From contig JARZZO010000014.1 of the NCBI GenBank assembly GCA_030544215.1, positions 21,893,734-21,957,733 of the forward strand: a stretch of DNA of 64,000 nucleotides. Reading direction: 5' to 3'. The position numbers and the translations under genes were made by a program. This DNA comes from Zantedeschia hybrid cultivar (taxonomy: Eukaryota > Streptophyta > Magnoliopsida > Alismatales > Araceae). The notes beneath the pieces are model-generated. The model saw only the letters and a list, made by a program, of their open reading frames with translations, had not been told where the DNA came from and made no database searches. Shown piece by piece: positions 61,801 through 64,000 of this stretch (the stretch's first letter is position 1; each line of letters opens with the position of its first letter).

Positions 61801-63719
61801 GAAACCTTGGCTCCAATTACCACCTGGATCCAAAATTCCTATCCAAATCAGATCGAATTCGAAACCTATGTGGATCGATCCAGAAGGTGAAACGCGCGAT
61901 TCAGCGGCTGCTTCTTCCTTGCTGTCAAAGTCGGATGGGGTGGCAGACGGGTGGCATGGTGGTGTCAGTGGTGGCGGCGGGTTTTGCTTTGCAACATTGG
62001 TGATGACGGGGTGGCGTCAAAGGAGCTCAATCAATCAAAGTTAGAGGCAGTGGCAATGCCGTCGGGGTTCATGGCGTTGGGCGATGAGGGTGGTGGAGAA
62101 AGCTGCTAACCACCTGGTGCGGTTGGCGGGTGGTGGATCATGGGGAAGCGGTCAGATCTGCCATCATAGTGTGGTCACGGTCGCCGCCTCGGTAGCTATA
62201 GCCACCTTGTTGTGGCATGGGCCGCTGTAGACCCCTGCCTAGCTGCGACTGCTGCTGCTGTCCTGGGAGTGGGCCTGGTTGTCATTGATTGTCCGGGTTC
62301 TGTTCATGCCCTCGATGGCATCCCTCATCAACTGCTCGTTGTTGAAGGTCACAAATCCGAAGCCCTTTGACCTCCCAGTCTCCCAATCATTATTGATTAC
62401 CATGGGTTCTGGCCATTCATGCCCTCGATGGCATCCCTCATTGACTGCTCGTTGTTGAAGGTCACAAATCCGAATCCCTTTGGCCTTCCAGTCTCCCAAT
62501 CATTATTGATTACCATGGATTCTGGTTGAAGTCCCTTTTGAGGGACCTGTTGTCAGTGGCCTAGGCGAGCCCATGGACGGAGCAACGGGGGAAGGGAGGA
62601 AGACCAACCCATCTCTGTCGAGACTCGAGAGCAATCCCTTGCCCGTTCTCAACTCCGGCGAATGCGGTAAGAGGGGCAGGAACCCTAGGCTCCAGTCCTT
62701 CATGTATTTTGGGTGCCCCTAAATAAAATCCGGAATAGAAACCAATCAATGAGGATTGAATTTTTGGATCATGGCTGAACCTGAATCTGGATTATAGCAT
62801 CGGATTTGAATCGAATTTTGGATCCTAAGGATCCGACTGACACCCCTATAGGAAGTACATGCTAAAAGCACTTTCCTTTATTAGACCATTGGTTTAACAA
62901 TCTGATGTAATATACATTCTTGAATAAATAGTATTGTTGATAAACATTATATTTAATTACTGTATATAATGACTATCTTTTTATTTTATTGTGGCCCAAG
63001 GGCCGGGCTTTCTGGGCTGATGTTTGTCAAAGCCCAAGCTCAGCCCATTAAGATGATTGCGCTTAAAATTGTGGCTCAATTCGAACCTAAAAAATGAAAT
63101 GGGCTTTTAATTTTAGTCCCTAATCTATCCAGCTTTGGGTACTCACAGGTATCTCTTTCCTGCTGCCCAGCTCGTGACTGGGTGACTATGGGCACTTATG
63201 TTTTATGATGCATTCCTTGTACCCACTCCTATGTATGCGTAGGATGTTTGGCACAACAAATGAGATGATAGGTTCCCAGCTGCTATGCCTGTCAAAAAAC
63301 TTGATTGAATTCTTATTTGGACTTTGAACTTATGCCAACTCTAATTGATGGTCGAGTTGTTTGTGTCAGACCTTTGTCAGTCACTGGATAGGTGGATGGT
63401 TGATTTCTGTTTTCTACATTTTATTACTTATTTATGATGTTTAATTTTGATTAATTTATTTTTGGGGCATTCATAATGACATTTGACTCGTAAATATGTT
63501 GTACTCCCAACTTTCTAAAACCGATCACTTCTCTAGGTTTTTGACTACAGAGTACATTTTTTTAAAACTTTTCTTTCCCACCCGCAGCTTCTTCCACCAG
63601 ACACGTTTAAGCGGGAGGACTGCTGGTATGGGTATGTATGTCGCACCCAGCATCATAATGAGGAACATGCTCGGAAAAGAAACCATGTTTGTCGTCCAAC
63701 AAGAGGAAACCCTGGGTAA
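15023..63719 (+). CDS. CHFR: CHFR-type E3 ubiquitin-protein ligase (FHA-like, RING, PBZ-like), 15 coding exons
   Basis: Joined exons 15023-15083, 15315-15465, 19756-19853, 25104-25165, 25270-25361, 25504-25627, 28691-28777, 30553-30646, 33951-34061, 36174-36274, 44852-44917, 45036-45123, 47802-47862, 60694-60757 and 63588-63719 total 1392 nt, or 463 aa. Every intron is GT-AG and every phase matches. An FHA-like region spans about residues 17-115, but the usual G-R and S-x-x-H phosphate-binding residues are not evident. The RING is C3HC4: C134, C137, C150, H152, C155, C158, C175, C178. A Cys-rich region covers about 253-320. The C-terminus has C432-x5-C438 with H442/H443, H447 and H453, resembling the poly(ADP-ribose)-binding PBZ finger. 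Animal CHFR is a nuclear mitotic-checkpoint E3 that ubiquitinates proteins with an E2; the plant role is inferred by homology. No inactivating change was seen. The first ATG in frame with the conserved N-terminus was chosen as start. Confidence 0.9.
15315..15465 (+). CDS. CHFR: CHFR exon 2, FHA-like region
   Basis: Codes 'VPEDSRYPEVDIKSEKTVIC' through 'GAATIKNI', with acceptor GACAG and donor GTTCTA. It forms the first strands of the FHA-like fold. The phase carries AG into exon 3. Confidence 0.88.
16051..16830. mobile_element. partial hAT-like element (GGGCTGCAAATG type)
   Basis: The left end TAGGGCTGCAAATGAACC is the terminus of a common plant hAT/MITE type. GAGCTCGAGCTTGAAC-like and GCTCAAACTTGTTGAG-like sub-terminal sequences occur left and right. 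The matching right end is missing where the 16976 LTR element abuts, so it is truncated or interrupted. Confidence 0.5.
16962..16974 (-). other. PBS next to the 16976 LTR (tRNA-iMet type)
   Basis: Minus strand reads TTGGTATCAGAGA, close to the tRNA-iMet complement TGGTATCAGAG, two bases from the LTR end. Confidence 0.7.
16976..17472 (-). repeat. LTR of a truncated minus-strand retroelement
   Basis: 497 bp. It starts TGATGCGGGA and ends TCCTGCATCA on the plus strand (10-bp inverted ends with one mismatch). A minus-strand TATATATCC lies near 17230. The PBS is adjacent on the left, so this is the 5' LTR of a minus-strand element; about 130 bp of pyrimidine/purine-biased leader follow to about 16835 and the rest is gone. 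Confidence 0.8.
18059..18610 (+). repeat. ~285-bp tandem duplication in intron 2
   Basis: AACACTGGATAAAGGGGTTG starts at 18059 and again at 18346. The following 260 bp, including GCTGGGTAGTTGGATCTTCC, are near-identical. No coding content seen. Confidence 0.9.
18803..19165 (+). repeat. 189-bp tandem duplication in intron 2
   Basis: TCATGTGCTTTATCAAAGG at 18803 recurs at 18992. The second copy has lost a short GATCCTCTGG-containing piece. Confidence 0.9.
19443..19646 (+). repeat. ~102-bp tandem duplication before exon 3
   Basis: CCCAAATAATTGTTATTTGA and the preceding GGCGAGATAA occur in two diverged copies, about 110 bp before the exon 3 acceptor. Confidence 0.85.
19756..19853 (+). CDS. CHFR: CHFR exon 3, FHA-like region
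   Basis: Codes 'KSPIVVDEAAVEVEGTVDIK' to 'ISGRHRK', with acceptor TATAG and donor GTTAGA. It contains the strands following the FHA recognition loop. Confidence 0.88.
20755..24040 (-). pseudogene. hAT transposase (BED finger, DUF659, hAT dimerisation)
   Basis: Order on the minus strand: a BED-type finger at 24040-23804, with 'CNYCSRIISGGVFRLKQY' where the usual His is Tyr; a DUF659 region at 23595-22852 ('DCTIMTDGWTG', 'VVQVVIDNATSYKAAG', 'LPCSAHSLDLML'); a middle region at 22818-22241; the C-terminal hAT dimerisation block near 21900-21750 ('VLSQTTSSSGCERNWSTFS'); then an acidic, Ser/Asp-rich tail with a basic 'PPSKRQKKS' patch. Breaks: TGG-to-TGA stop at 21662-21664, and a 2-bp deletion near 21005 relative to the 54893 copy. 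Introns may separate the blocks. It would excise and insert hAT DNA; this copy is probably inactive. Confidence 0.85.
24371..24406. repeat. (GA)n microsatellite in the hAT leader
   Basis: 18 GA units upstream of the transposase start, within a longer purine-rich stretch (24300-24440). Confidence 0.9.
24842..24940 (+). mobile_element. LINE 3'-end fragment
   Basis: GGAAACCTCTCCTATGG, then ATCTAATAAAATTGGTGGTA, then an A run. The same layout ends the LINE at 43441-44708 (GGAACCTCTCCT, then TTCAATAAAATTGGTGTTAC). Only about 100 bp remain. Confidence 0.6.
25104..25165 (+). CDS. CHFR: CHFR exon 4
   Basis: Codes 'HLVYTFKDISSQKQDMKGLM', closing the FHA-like region and leading to the RING. Acceptor TTTCAG, donor GTGTAT. 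Confidence 0.88.
25270..25361 (+). CDS. CHFR: CHFR exon 5, first half of RING
   Basis: Codes 'ITIDPENSKCSICLNIW' to 'VAPCLHNF', holding RING ligands C134, C137, C150 and H152. Donor GTATTT splits Cys155. Confidence 0.92.
25504..25627 (+). CDS. CHFR: CHFR exon 6, second half of RING
   Basis: Completes C155 and carries C158, C175 and C178 ('CNGCFSEWLRRSEKKYE', 'VLCPQCRATVHCVGRNHF'). It ends GAGGAG before GTAGCA. Its last about 36 bp are part of a triplicated segment. Confidence 0.92.
25592..26104 (+). repeat. triplication spanning the exon 6 / intron 6 junction
   Basis: Three copies (25592-25773, 25774-25916, 25917-26104) each start GTTGRAMRAATCACTTTTTG and include the last exon codons, the donor position and about 140 bp of intron. 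Only copy 1 keeps a GT donor (GAGGAG|GTAG). Copies 2 and 3 read GAGGGG|AT, so the pseudo-donors are dead. Confidence 0.92.
26105..26879 (+). other. CHFR intron 6, AT-rich part
   Basis: No exon or bounded element seen. Confidence 0.5.
26880..27130 (-). pseudogene. Ty1/copia reverse transcriptase fragment
   Basis: Minus strand gives 'FTSRGLTQTYGG' then, after a frameshift, 'VDYEETLALVAKLKSIRV'. These match the copia RT run usually read as G-F-x-Q-x-x-G-x-D-Y-x-E-T-F-x-P-V-A-K. Only this block is recognisable in intron 6. Confidence 0.75.
27131..28690 (+). other. CHFR intron 6, remainder
   Basis: AT-rich with (TA)n tracts near 27372 and 28088-28118. A TATTGCATTGGTATCACATT unit is repeated near 28520 and 28567. 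No exon recognised. Confidence 0.5.
28691..28777 (+). CDS. CHFR: CHFR exon 7
   Basis: 29 codons, 'AILQNFSSLRRSNDELAFLD' to 'IQSNL', phase 0 at both ends. Acceptor TTGTAG, donor GTAAGT. Confidence 0.9.
28778..30552 (+). other. CHFR intron 7 (1775 bp)
   Basis: AT-rich; no transposon with definable ends seen. An 89-codon open frame at 29540 has no recognisable motif. Confidence 0.6.
30553..30646 (+). CDS. CHFR: CHFR exon 8
   Basis: Codes 'VLVSQRIPSRKRPSSFSSDE' to 'VACPQC'. A basic 'SRKRP' patch could be a nuclear signal, and the Cys pair opens the Cys-rich region. Acceptor TCGTAG, donor GTAATA. Confidence 0.9.
31200..32260 (+). pseudogene. L1-type LINE reverse transcriptase fragment (interrupted, partly duplicated)
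   Basis: After a run equivalent to the RT 'GDPLSPFLF' segment near 31235-31279, the frame is split by a MITE (31280-31669). It resumes with 'LLANLLSRFCKKVEV' and, near 31785, 'FLEGDVEQINNLLFILKTFE' then 'SGLVINFDKSPIIGINME', the region after the RT catalytic box. A 150-bp piece from 31824 is repeated at 32099. The RT box reads A-N-D-T where active copies have A-D-D. Intron 8, inactive. Confidence 0.75.
31280..31669. mobile_element. Mutator-like MITE with 9-bp TSD
   Basis: 390 bp. Long inverted ends start GGGTTTCTTGCATATATACC on the left, and GGGTTTTTTGCATATATACC on the right read inward. They stay similar for at least 60 bp. TTATTTGTT flanks both sides (31271-31279, 31670-31678). A 9-bp TSD with long TIRs fits Mutator-like elements. 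Confidence 0.88.
32902..33850 (-). mobile_element. 5'-truncated L1-type LINE (family A)
   Basis: A 21-nt poly-T at 32902 is the poly(A) tail of a minus-strand LINE. Upstream on the minus strand are the C-terminal zinc-binding RT domain ('SSCIFCGLFVETSAHLF', 33583-33323) and 'ILPAMLWGVWIERKSRRFNQ' (33383-33123). 'RRNPTQVEADQL' near 33800 matches 'RRDPTQVEIDEV' in the plus-strand LINE at 42540. It ends within 100 bp of CHFR exon 9. Confidence 0.88.
33925..33954 (+). repeat. 15-bp tandem duplication of the exon 9 acceptor
   Basis: GCCACTTTCAGGCAC occurs at 33925-33939 and 33940-33954. Each copy contains TTTCAG|GCAC, giving two acceptors (exon from 33936 or 33951) exactly 15 nt, five codons, apart and in the same frame. 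Confidence 0.93.
33951..34061 (+). CDS. CHFR: CHFR exon 9, Cys-rich region
   Basis: Codes 'GTLLGGFRCNQTPTAHLQCE' to 'DSGVPQH', with paired Cys residues. The 33951 acceptor was chosen; using 33936 adds T-P-L-S-G in frame. Donor TGTAAGTAC. Confidence 0.88.
34628..34860 (+). repeat. tandem ~77-bp repeats ending in a (TA)n microsatellite
   Basis: GATTATCTGGGAAGTGATTT occurs near 34632 and in similar form near 34708. TGTAATGGGGCATTT occurs three times. A (TA)n run covers about 34819-34860. Confidence 0.8.
34929..35530 (-). repeat. two diverged ~280-bp copies in intron 9
   Basis: 34929-35211 and 35252-35528 align throughout (GATGAGGTTTTCTTGT, ACACCCTATCACATATG, AATCCTAGCATTCCTTT). The minus strand of copy 2 runs into an open frame at 35762-35445 of 105 codons ('NLHATLWVIWVKEC'), weakly reminiscent of the C-terminal part of plant LINEs. 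I do not recognise it firmly. Confidence 0.7.
36174..36274 (+). CDS. CHFR: CHFR exon 10
   Basis: Codes 'LGCDKAFCGAYWEAQGLEIG' to 'SETFRP', continuing the Cys-rich region. Acceptor TTGCAG, donor GTATGC. Confidence 0.9.
36763..36902 (+). repeat. 70-bp tandem duplication in intron 10
   Basis: CTCAAACATCAATTAACCCC at 36763 recurs as CTCAAACATCAATTGATCCC at 36833, with the following TAAAATAAGGAAGAGA. Confidence 0.85.
37145..37770 (+). mobile_element. truncated hAT relative, terminal and leader part only
   Basis: GGATCGG/GATCTGA-rich sub-terminal sequence, then a CT-rich leader, then TTTAAGATGTCGTCTGCGTA, parallel to the layout of the 20302-24741 hAT read from its 5' end. The first 25 codons of a transposase-like start are open ('MSSAYKASSATSHAIQEG'). 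The rest is missing. Confidence 0.45.
37794..38130. repeat. GACTCGTA-rich repeat, possible MITE
   Basis: The left end GGTTTGCCATATCGTGCCAT resembles the end of the element at 46006. It has inverted GACTCGTATGAGT motifs. The right border is not found. Confidence 0.35.
38166..38470 (+). pseudogene. RTE-type LINE C-terminal fragment
   Basis: Frame pieces 'KDLGVAPIDIKLRENRLRWF', then 'HVHH', 'GRPKMRWLDVVIKDLALNC' match the conserved C-terminal tail of plant RTE non-LTR elements (recalled pattern R-E-x-R-L-R-W-F-G-H-V and R-P-x-x-x-W). Two stops are present. Confidence 0.75.
38472..38602 (+). pseudogene. L1-type LINE RT, part 1 (split by a LINE insertion)
   Basis: 'STHVVLIPKTDGVERMTDFR' then 'PISLLNSYKIITKMLASRLK' is the start of the RT domain. 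The frame stops at the insertion of a minus-strand LINE and continues at 41853 with 'SRLKKVIHSLVGKNQLAFMQ'. TAGGCTTAAGAAGGTT is duplicated at the break (38587-38602 and 41853-41868). Confidence 0.88.
38603..39069 (-). pseudogene. LINE ORF2 C-terminal part and 3' end
   Basis: Minus strand 'MIVILIYAVSWSIRRCRNDN' and 'FKGTKVYIESICPQAV' parallel 'NAVCWIIWRQWNDNLFSGSR' and 'IYIENICIQAAV' of the LINE at 43441-44708. The AATAAA-containing 3' end and A-rich tail follow. Confidence 0.8.
39105..39524 (-). pseudogene. LINE ORF2 start: endonuclease N-terminal part
   Basis: From ATG at about 39524: 'MKLISWNIRGLNGRLKQLAV' with the endonuclease N-terminal Asn, then 'RRNVDIISLVETK', a frameshift near 39412, then 'FRRAEGQSGGILIAWES' (39398-39105). 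This is the target-nicking APE-type nuclease. The catalytic C-terminal half and RT are deleted. Confidence 0.85.
39525..41834 (-). pseudogene. LINE ORF1 (nucleic-acid-binding, two CCHC knuckles) with duplication
   Basis: Near 41700-41600 two CCHC knuckles: 'CLEKGHRAFQC', whose preceding C-x2-C is broken by TGA, and 'CRTCRGLGHRSFQC', intact as C-x2-C-x4-H-x4-C. A plant LINE ORF1 core follows ('LRYAKILLTVDHTMSLPQ'-like, with 'LRWKDQYFLIKI'), present twice because of the 419-bp tandem duplication (40311-41145). The distal open part (40680-39856) and C-terminus ('GLDLKGKIGQYKKLW'-like, 39953-39525) are charged and hydrophilic. ORF1 binds element RNA. Confidence 0.78.
40311..41145 (-). repeat. 419-bp tandem duplication inside LINE ORF1
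   Basis: CTAAGTGAACCGGTTTAGGT begins at 40311 and 40730. The two units differ at few positions. The period is not a multiple of three (419), so it shifts the ORF1 frame. Confidence 0.93.
41853..43440 (+). pseudogene. L1-type LINE (family A) ORF2, part 2, and 3' end
   Basis: Continues the RT of 38472-38602 for about 90 bp. A 40-bp segment (41950-41989) shared with 38429-38471 follows. Then come RT C-terminal 'FFWAGGKREKKGLHLIIWE' and 'FNKALLAKWLWRLGED', the zinc-binding RT domain 'CVFCAMFEENQNHLFFNC' (42830-42890) and 'LLWAIWCERNRRKFSDQF'. The 3' end carries GTGACTCCGGTCAC and an A-rich tail at 43434. A large part of the RT core is absent, so it is defective. Confidence 0.85.
43441..44708 (+). 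mobile_element. 5'-truncated L1-type LINE (family B)
   Basis: Starts inside ORF2: 'GLGVKDLGSMNLALLGKWFW', then 'FLTIFHLAVNKWATVKDVY', 'KVRAFMWLLLTKKDW', zinc-binding 'CSLCGTSEEDADHLFTQC' (44140-44195) and 'WIIWRQWNDNLFSGSR'. Frame changes near 43700 and 44100 break it. A 90-bp piece near 44420 is tandemly repeated at about 44510. The 3' end AATAAAATTGGTGTTACACC is followed by an A run at 44704. Confidence 0.88.
44852..44917 (+). CDS. CHFR: CHFR exon 11
   Basis: 22 codons 'VSNWTISGIPDSAHENNRHE' plus QD, phase 0 at both ends. Acceptor CTGCAG, donor GTATAA. The short downstream intron is 118 bp. Confidence 0.85.
45036..45123 (+). CDS. CHFR: CHFR exon 12
   Basis: Codes 'ITERCIQQLGKTFQGVISEW' to 'FNNREI', a helical segment of the C-terminal domain. 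Acceptor TTTCAG, donor GTAAAT. Confidence 0.9.
45651..45848. mobile_element. Tourist-like MITE copy 2
   Basis: Left GAGGTGTTTCGATTTGATAA and right CTATCAAAGCGGTGCT, with TAA on the left (45648-45650) and TAG on the right. Same family as 8963-9178. 198 bp, no coding content. Confidence 0.6.
46006..46296. mobile_element. MITE candidate, 291 bp
   Basis: Inverted ends GGTTTGCTGTATCA and TGATACGACAAACC (12 of 14) with inner GATCCGGT/GACTCG motifs. No TSD found. Confidence 0.5.
46297..47801 (+). other. CHFR intron 12, remainder
   Basis: AT-rich. A 66-codon open frame at 46400 shows no family motif. No exon or bounded repeat seen. Confidence 0.5.
47802..47862 (+). CDS. CHFR: CHFR exon 13
   Basis: Codes 'DRTRLPLNHAEMITSGTHLC' plus a split Gly codon. 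Acceptor TTGCAG, donor GTAAAT. Followed by the 12.8-kb intron 13. Confidence 0.9.
48261..48386 (+). repeat. 63-bp tandem duplication in intron 13
   Basis: CTGTGGTGTTGCAGTGCTCT begins at 48261 and 48324; units nearly identical. Further short repeats (AAGCCCAAGATGTGT, CCCATGGCCACTAGCCG) lie at 48620-48810. Confidence 0.9.
48840..49262 (-). repeat. 3' LTR start of a minus-strand copia element
   Basis: On the minus strand a purine tract GTGAGGGG (49270-49263) is followed by TGTTAGAGTATTGTGC at 49262, the usual PPT-LTR order. The far LTR border is not identified, so the left coordinate is a guess. Confidence 0.5.
49263..50765 (-). pseudogene. Ty1/copia RT to RNase H remnant (split by a hAT MITE)
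   Basis: Minus strand near 50740: 'YEETLTPMAKMTSIHTLIFV' (RT). Then 'VRSTFLHSDF' and 'VQSANDHSILYLCY' up to the MITE at 50468, 'NLVITTDDTTII' after it, and RNase H pieces 'SQPSTEAS' and 'HEQMKHIEFDCHFICQYYFS' with 'IADLFTKYF' down to about 49330. Many frameshifts and stops. It ends upstream near 50765. Confidence 0.8.
50014..50468. mobile_element. 455-bp non-autonomous hAT element with 8-bp TSD
   Basis: Starts CAAGGAAAGTAGAATCGG and ends GATTCTGCATACCATG, with CATAGCAC at 50006-50013 and 50469-50476. Terminal bases CAAGG/CCATG and GATCGG-rich sub-termini match the hAT at 20302-24741, so it is probably mobilised by that family. It interrupts the copia RT frame. Confidence 0.88.
50937..51208 (+). 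repeat. 5' LTR of the copia element
   Basis: 272 bp, TGTAAAGAATAGGCCG to GTGGTTTTCCAACA. A TATAAAAGAG box lies near 51107. The PBS follows directly. Confidence 0.92.
51209..51224 (+). other. PBS of the copia element (tRNA-iMet type)
   Basis: TGGTGTCAGAGCAGGG directly after the LTR; one change from TGGTATCAGAGC. Confidence 0.9.
51720..52740 (+). pseudogene. copia Gag with degraded zinc knuckle
   Basis: Pieces 'MSTVEGNDQSTATRKTATVI', 'YRHKQNAIQYQLTREVYKME' and 'SVTSYFNVLRNKWEDLD'-like (UBN2-type gag), 'GVNEEDETVCGQILNM', and a knuckle 'CTHCGKKNYKEENY' in which the ligand His and last Cys are Tyr. At least five stops. Gag would package element RNA. Confidence 0.85.
52757..54090 (+). pseudogene. 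copia protease and integrase
   Basis: Protease 'WVIDSGATDHMT' near 52828-52865 keeps the D-S-G catalytic triad. GAG_pre-integrase 'LLWHFRLCH' lies near 53220. The integrase core 'FISFIDDFS', 'SDNAKEYFG' and 'QQNGVFERKNRHLLEIAR' (D, D, E positions present) spans 53455-53735. 'RIPSKALGNRLPI' and 'VFGCLCYIHCLDPNSSKLDP' follow to about 54040. Several frameshifts and stops. Confidence 0.88.
54545..54892 (+). pseudogene. copia reverse transcriptase, N-terminal part
   Basis: 'VGFKWVYTIKYKADGTIERL', then 'LAVYFSWPLHQLGVKNAFLN' and 'GNLAEEVYMSPPP'. It stops at the hAT border before the Y-V-D-D catalytic box, so the RT is incomplete. Confidence 0.92.
54893..56757 (-). mobile_element. truncated second copy of the 20302 hAT
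   Basis: Begins with the same CAAGGTAGGCCAACTCGTGG end and follows the 20302 copy closely to about 22160, then leaves it abruptly after GAATTACA and re-enters copia sequence. Carries only the transposase C-terminus (56509-55355). It has TGG at 56275-56277-equivalent where copy 1 has a stop, but its own TGA at 56162-56164 where copy 1 has TGG. No second hAT end and no TSD. Confidence 0.92.
55355..56509 (-). pseudogene. hAT transposase C-terminal part
   Basis: hAT dimerisation block 'DLAYVVIRVLSQTTSSSGCE' and 'LIHTKQRNRLNSARLEQLVL', then a single in-frame TGA at 56162, then the acidic/Ser-rich tail open to 55355 with a Tyr/Pro-rich end ('YGYPGTYYQHPPPYDALSYL'). The tail frame is intact here, whereas copy 1 has a 2-bp deletion. 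Confidence 0.9.
56758..56969 (+). pseudogene. copia RNase H C-terminus and PPT
   Basis: Frames give 'NLVHHDRT', 'FEDQFADVLTKGLTRETFTS' and 'LGKLGRMDMYAKPEGEC', the usual end of copia pol. GCCTGAGGGGGAG just before the LTR is the polypurine tract. Confidence 0.85.
56970..57362 (+). repeat. 3' LTR of the copia element, internally duplicated
   Basis: 393 bp against 272 bp for the 5' LTR. The extra about 120 bp is a tandem copy of the first part (TGTAAAGAATAGGCCG at 56970, TGTAAAGATAGGCTGATTCT near 57083). Confidence 0.9.
57681..58161 (+). repeat. left LTR of the LARD-like element
   Basis: Starts TGATGCAGGAGCAGAC and ends TCTCGTATCA. A TATATATGTACC box lies near 57953. Confidence 0.9.
59033..59515 (+). 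repeat. right LTR of the LARD-like element
   Basis: Matches the left LTR throughout with scattered substitutions. Its first base is G instead of T. Confidence 0.9.
59521..60693 (+). other. CHFR intron 13, 3' part
   Basis: Unique-looking AT-rich sequence; no element ends or exon seen. Confidence 0.5.
60694..60757 (+). CDS. CHFR: CHFR exon 14
   Basis: Codes 'GCYRKLVNFLLYWFRLSMPR' plus His, completing the Gly codon of exon 13. Acceptor ATGCAG, donor GTAAGT. Confidence 0.9.
60758..61737 (+). other. CHFR intron 14, 5' part
   Basis: AT-rich; no bounded element or exon recognised. Confidence 0.5.
62150..62749 (-). pseudogene. captured glycine-rich RNA-binding protein (RRM) fragment
   Basis: On the minus strand, a leader-like part is followed by an RNP2-side piece 'GLA', stop, 'ATDNRSLKRDF' (62590-62535). 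Then come 'INNDWETGRSKGFGFVTFNN' with the RNP1 'KGFGFVTF' and 'EQLMRDAIEGMN' (62418-62305), and a tail with 'GGYSYRGGDRD' near 62200. The RNP1 half is present twice by a 113-bp tandem duplication (62305-62417, 62418-62525), once in frame and once shifted. The parent type is a plant GRP7/8-like nuclear RNA-binding protein. This copy cannot code for it. Confidence 0.85.
62305..62525 (-). repeat. 113-bp tandem duplication of the RRM segment
   Basis: CATGCCCTCGATGGCATCCC begins at 62305 and 62418. The units differ at about six positions. Confidence 0.93.
62985..63125. repeat. remnant related to the hAT-like element at 11878
   Basis: GTCAAAGCCCAAGCTCAGCCCA and AAAAAATGAAATGGGCTTTTAATTTTAGTC parallel GACAAAGTCCAAGCCCAGCCCA and the following AAAATGAAATAAGCTCAATTTTAA near 12560-12650. 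No terminal repeats remain. Confidence 0.6.
63588..63719 (+). CDS. CHFR: CHFR exon 15, PBZ-like C-terminus and stop
   Basis: 43 codons plus TAA. 'REDCWYGYVCRTQHHNEEHA' then 'RKRNHVCRPTRGNPG'. C432, C438, H442/443, H447 and H453 match the C-x5-C and paired His pattern of PBZ fingers. Acceptor CCGCAG. Confidence 0.92.
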   Translation, partial: LLPPDTFKREDCWYGYVCRTQHHNEEHARKRNHVCRPTRGNPG

Positions 63720-64000
63720 TAATCTGTCTTTTGTACGTGTAGTCATGTAAATTCCCATGTGTACACAGCCGGTGTATACATAAATATGTTGTTTTATGCG
63801 GTAATGTTTTATAATGCAAATATTGATTATCCCTTAATTACTATATTGATTGTTTCATGCTTTCTCTTCATATTTAGCCCGTCATATATGTGCAAGACGC
63901 TTGTGATCATCTAATAAATTACCCTAATTACAAAAGGTGACTTTTGCCAGGATGTTATTTCACATTAAAAGTGGATTTTCCCCGAATGCTATTTTACCGG
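63720..64000 (+). other. CHFR 3' UTR and downstream sequence
   Basis: T/A-rich with several TGTA and AATGTTTTATAATG motifs that could serve polyadenylation. No clear cleavage site can be fixed. Confidence 0.5.

Larger units (their letters stand above)
61746..62848. mobile_element. hAT element (Pack-type) with captured gene fragment, 1103 bp
   Basis: Starts TAGGGGTGTAAATGGGTC and ends GACTGACACCCCTA (9-bp perfect inverted ends). An 8-bp TSD, TAGGAAGT, lies at 61738-61745 and 62849-62856. GGATCC/GGTTCGG-rich sub-termini enclose a GC-rich interior holding pieces of an RNA-binding protein gene and no transposase. Confidence 0.92.

Overview
This window comes from a large, repeat-rich flowering-plant nuclear genome. 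The evidence is one intron-rich gene with plant-type splice junctions surrounded by LTR retrotransposons, LINEs, hAT elements and MITEs. The mix and the very long TE-filled introns fit a monocot such as a palm, but this is inference and the species cannot be named from the sequence.

Layout. Positions 1-6398 hold the 5' part of a decayed Tat-like Ty3/gypsy element on the minus strand. It has a 5' LTR, a primer-binding site, gag, protease and RT/RNase H, and it is split by a plus-strand solo LTR (3734-5195) with a 5-bp target-site duplication (TSD). Positions 6400-14500 are intergenic and hold small DNA transposons: a 257-bp MITE with 7-bp TSD, a hAT MITE with 8-bp TSD, a Tourist-like MITE, a relative of the first MITE, and an 837-bp hAT-like element. 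They also hold a degenerate coding-like block with an ARM-like look.

From 15023 to 63719 runs one plus-strand gene that I assembled by hand into 15 coding exons (463 codons, stop included at the end, all junctions GT-AG and in phase). It encodes a plant CHFR-type E3 ubiquitin ligase with an FHA-like N-terminus, a C3HC4 RING, a Cys-rich region and a C-terminal PBZ-like Cys/His motif. Less than 3% of the 48.7-kb span is coding. The rest is introns (104 bp to 12.8 kb) swollen by nested transposons.

Intron contents. Intron 2: a partial hAT-like element, an LTR with adjacent tRNA-iMet-type PBS, and tandem duplications. Intron 3: a 4.4-kb hAT transposon with a broken transposase. Intron 6: a triplication of the exon 6/intron 6 junction and a copia fragment. 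Intron 8: a LINE RT fragment split by a 390-bp Mutator-like MITE (9-bp TSD) and a minus-strand LINE 3' end. Intron 10: a LINE nested in another LINE with a 16-bp TSD, an RTE fragment and further LINEs. Intron 12: two MITE candidates. Intron 13: a minus-strand copia remnant carrying a hAT MITE, a complete-ended copia element (50937-57362) whose RT/RNase H region is replaced by a truncated hAT copy, and a 1835-bp non-autonomous LTR element. Intron 14: a 1103-bp hAT element that captured part of a glycine-rich RNA-binding protein gene.

The gene acts alone; there is no operon-like or multi-gene system. I found no evidence for an undescribed biological system. The strongest novelties are structural: a duplicated in-frame 3' splice site at exon 9, the triplicated exon-6 splice junction, the gene-capturing hAT, and the nested-insertion stratigraphy inside a working-looking gene.
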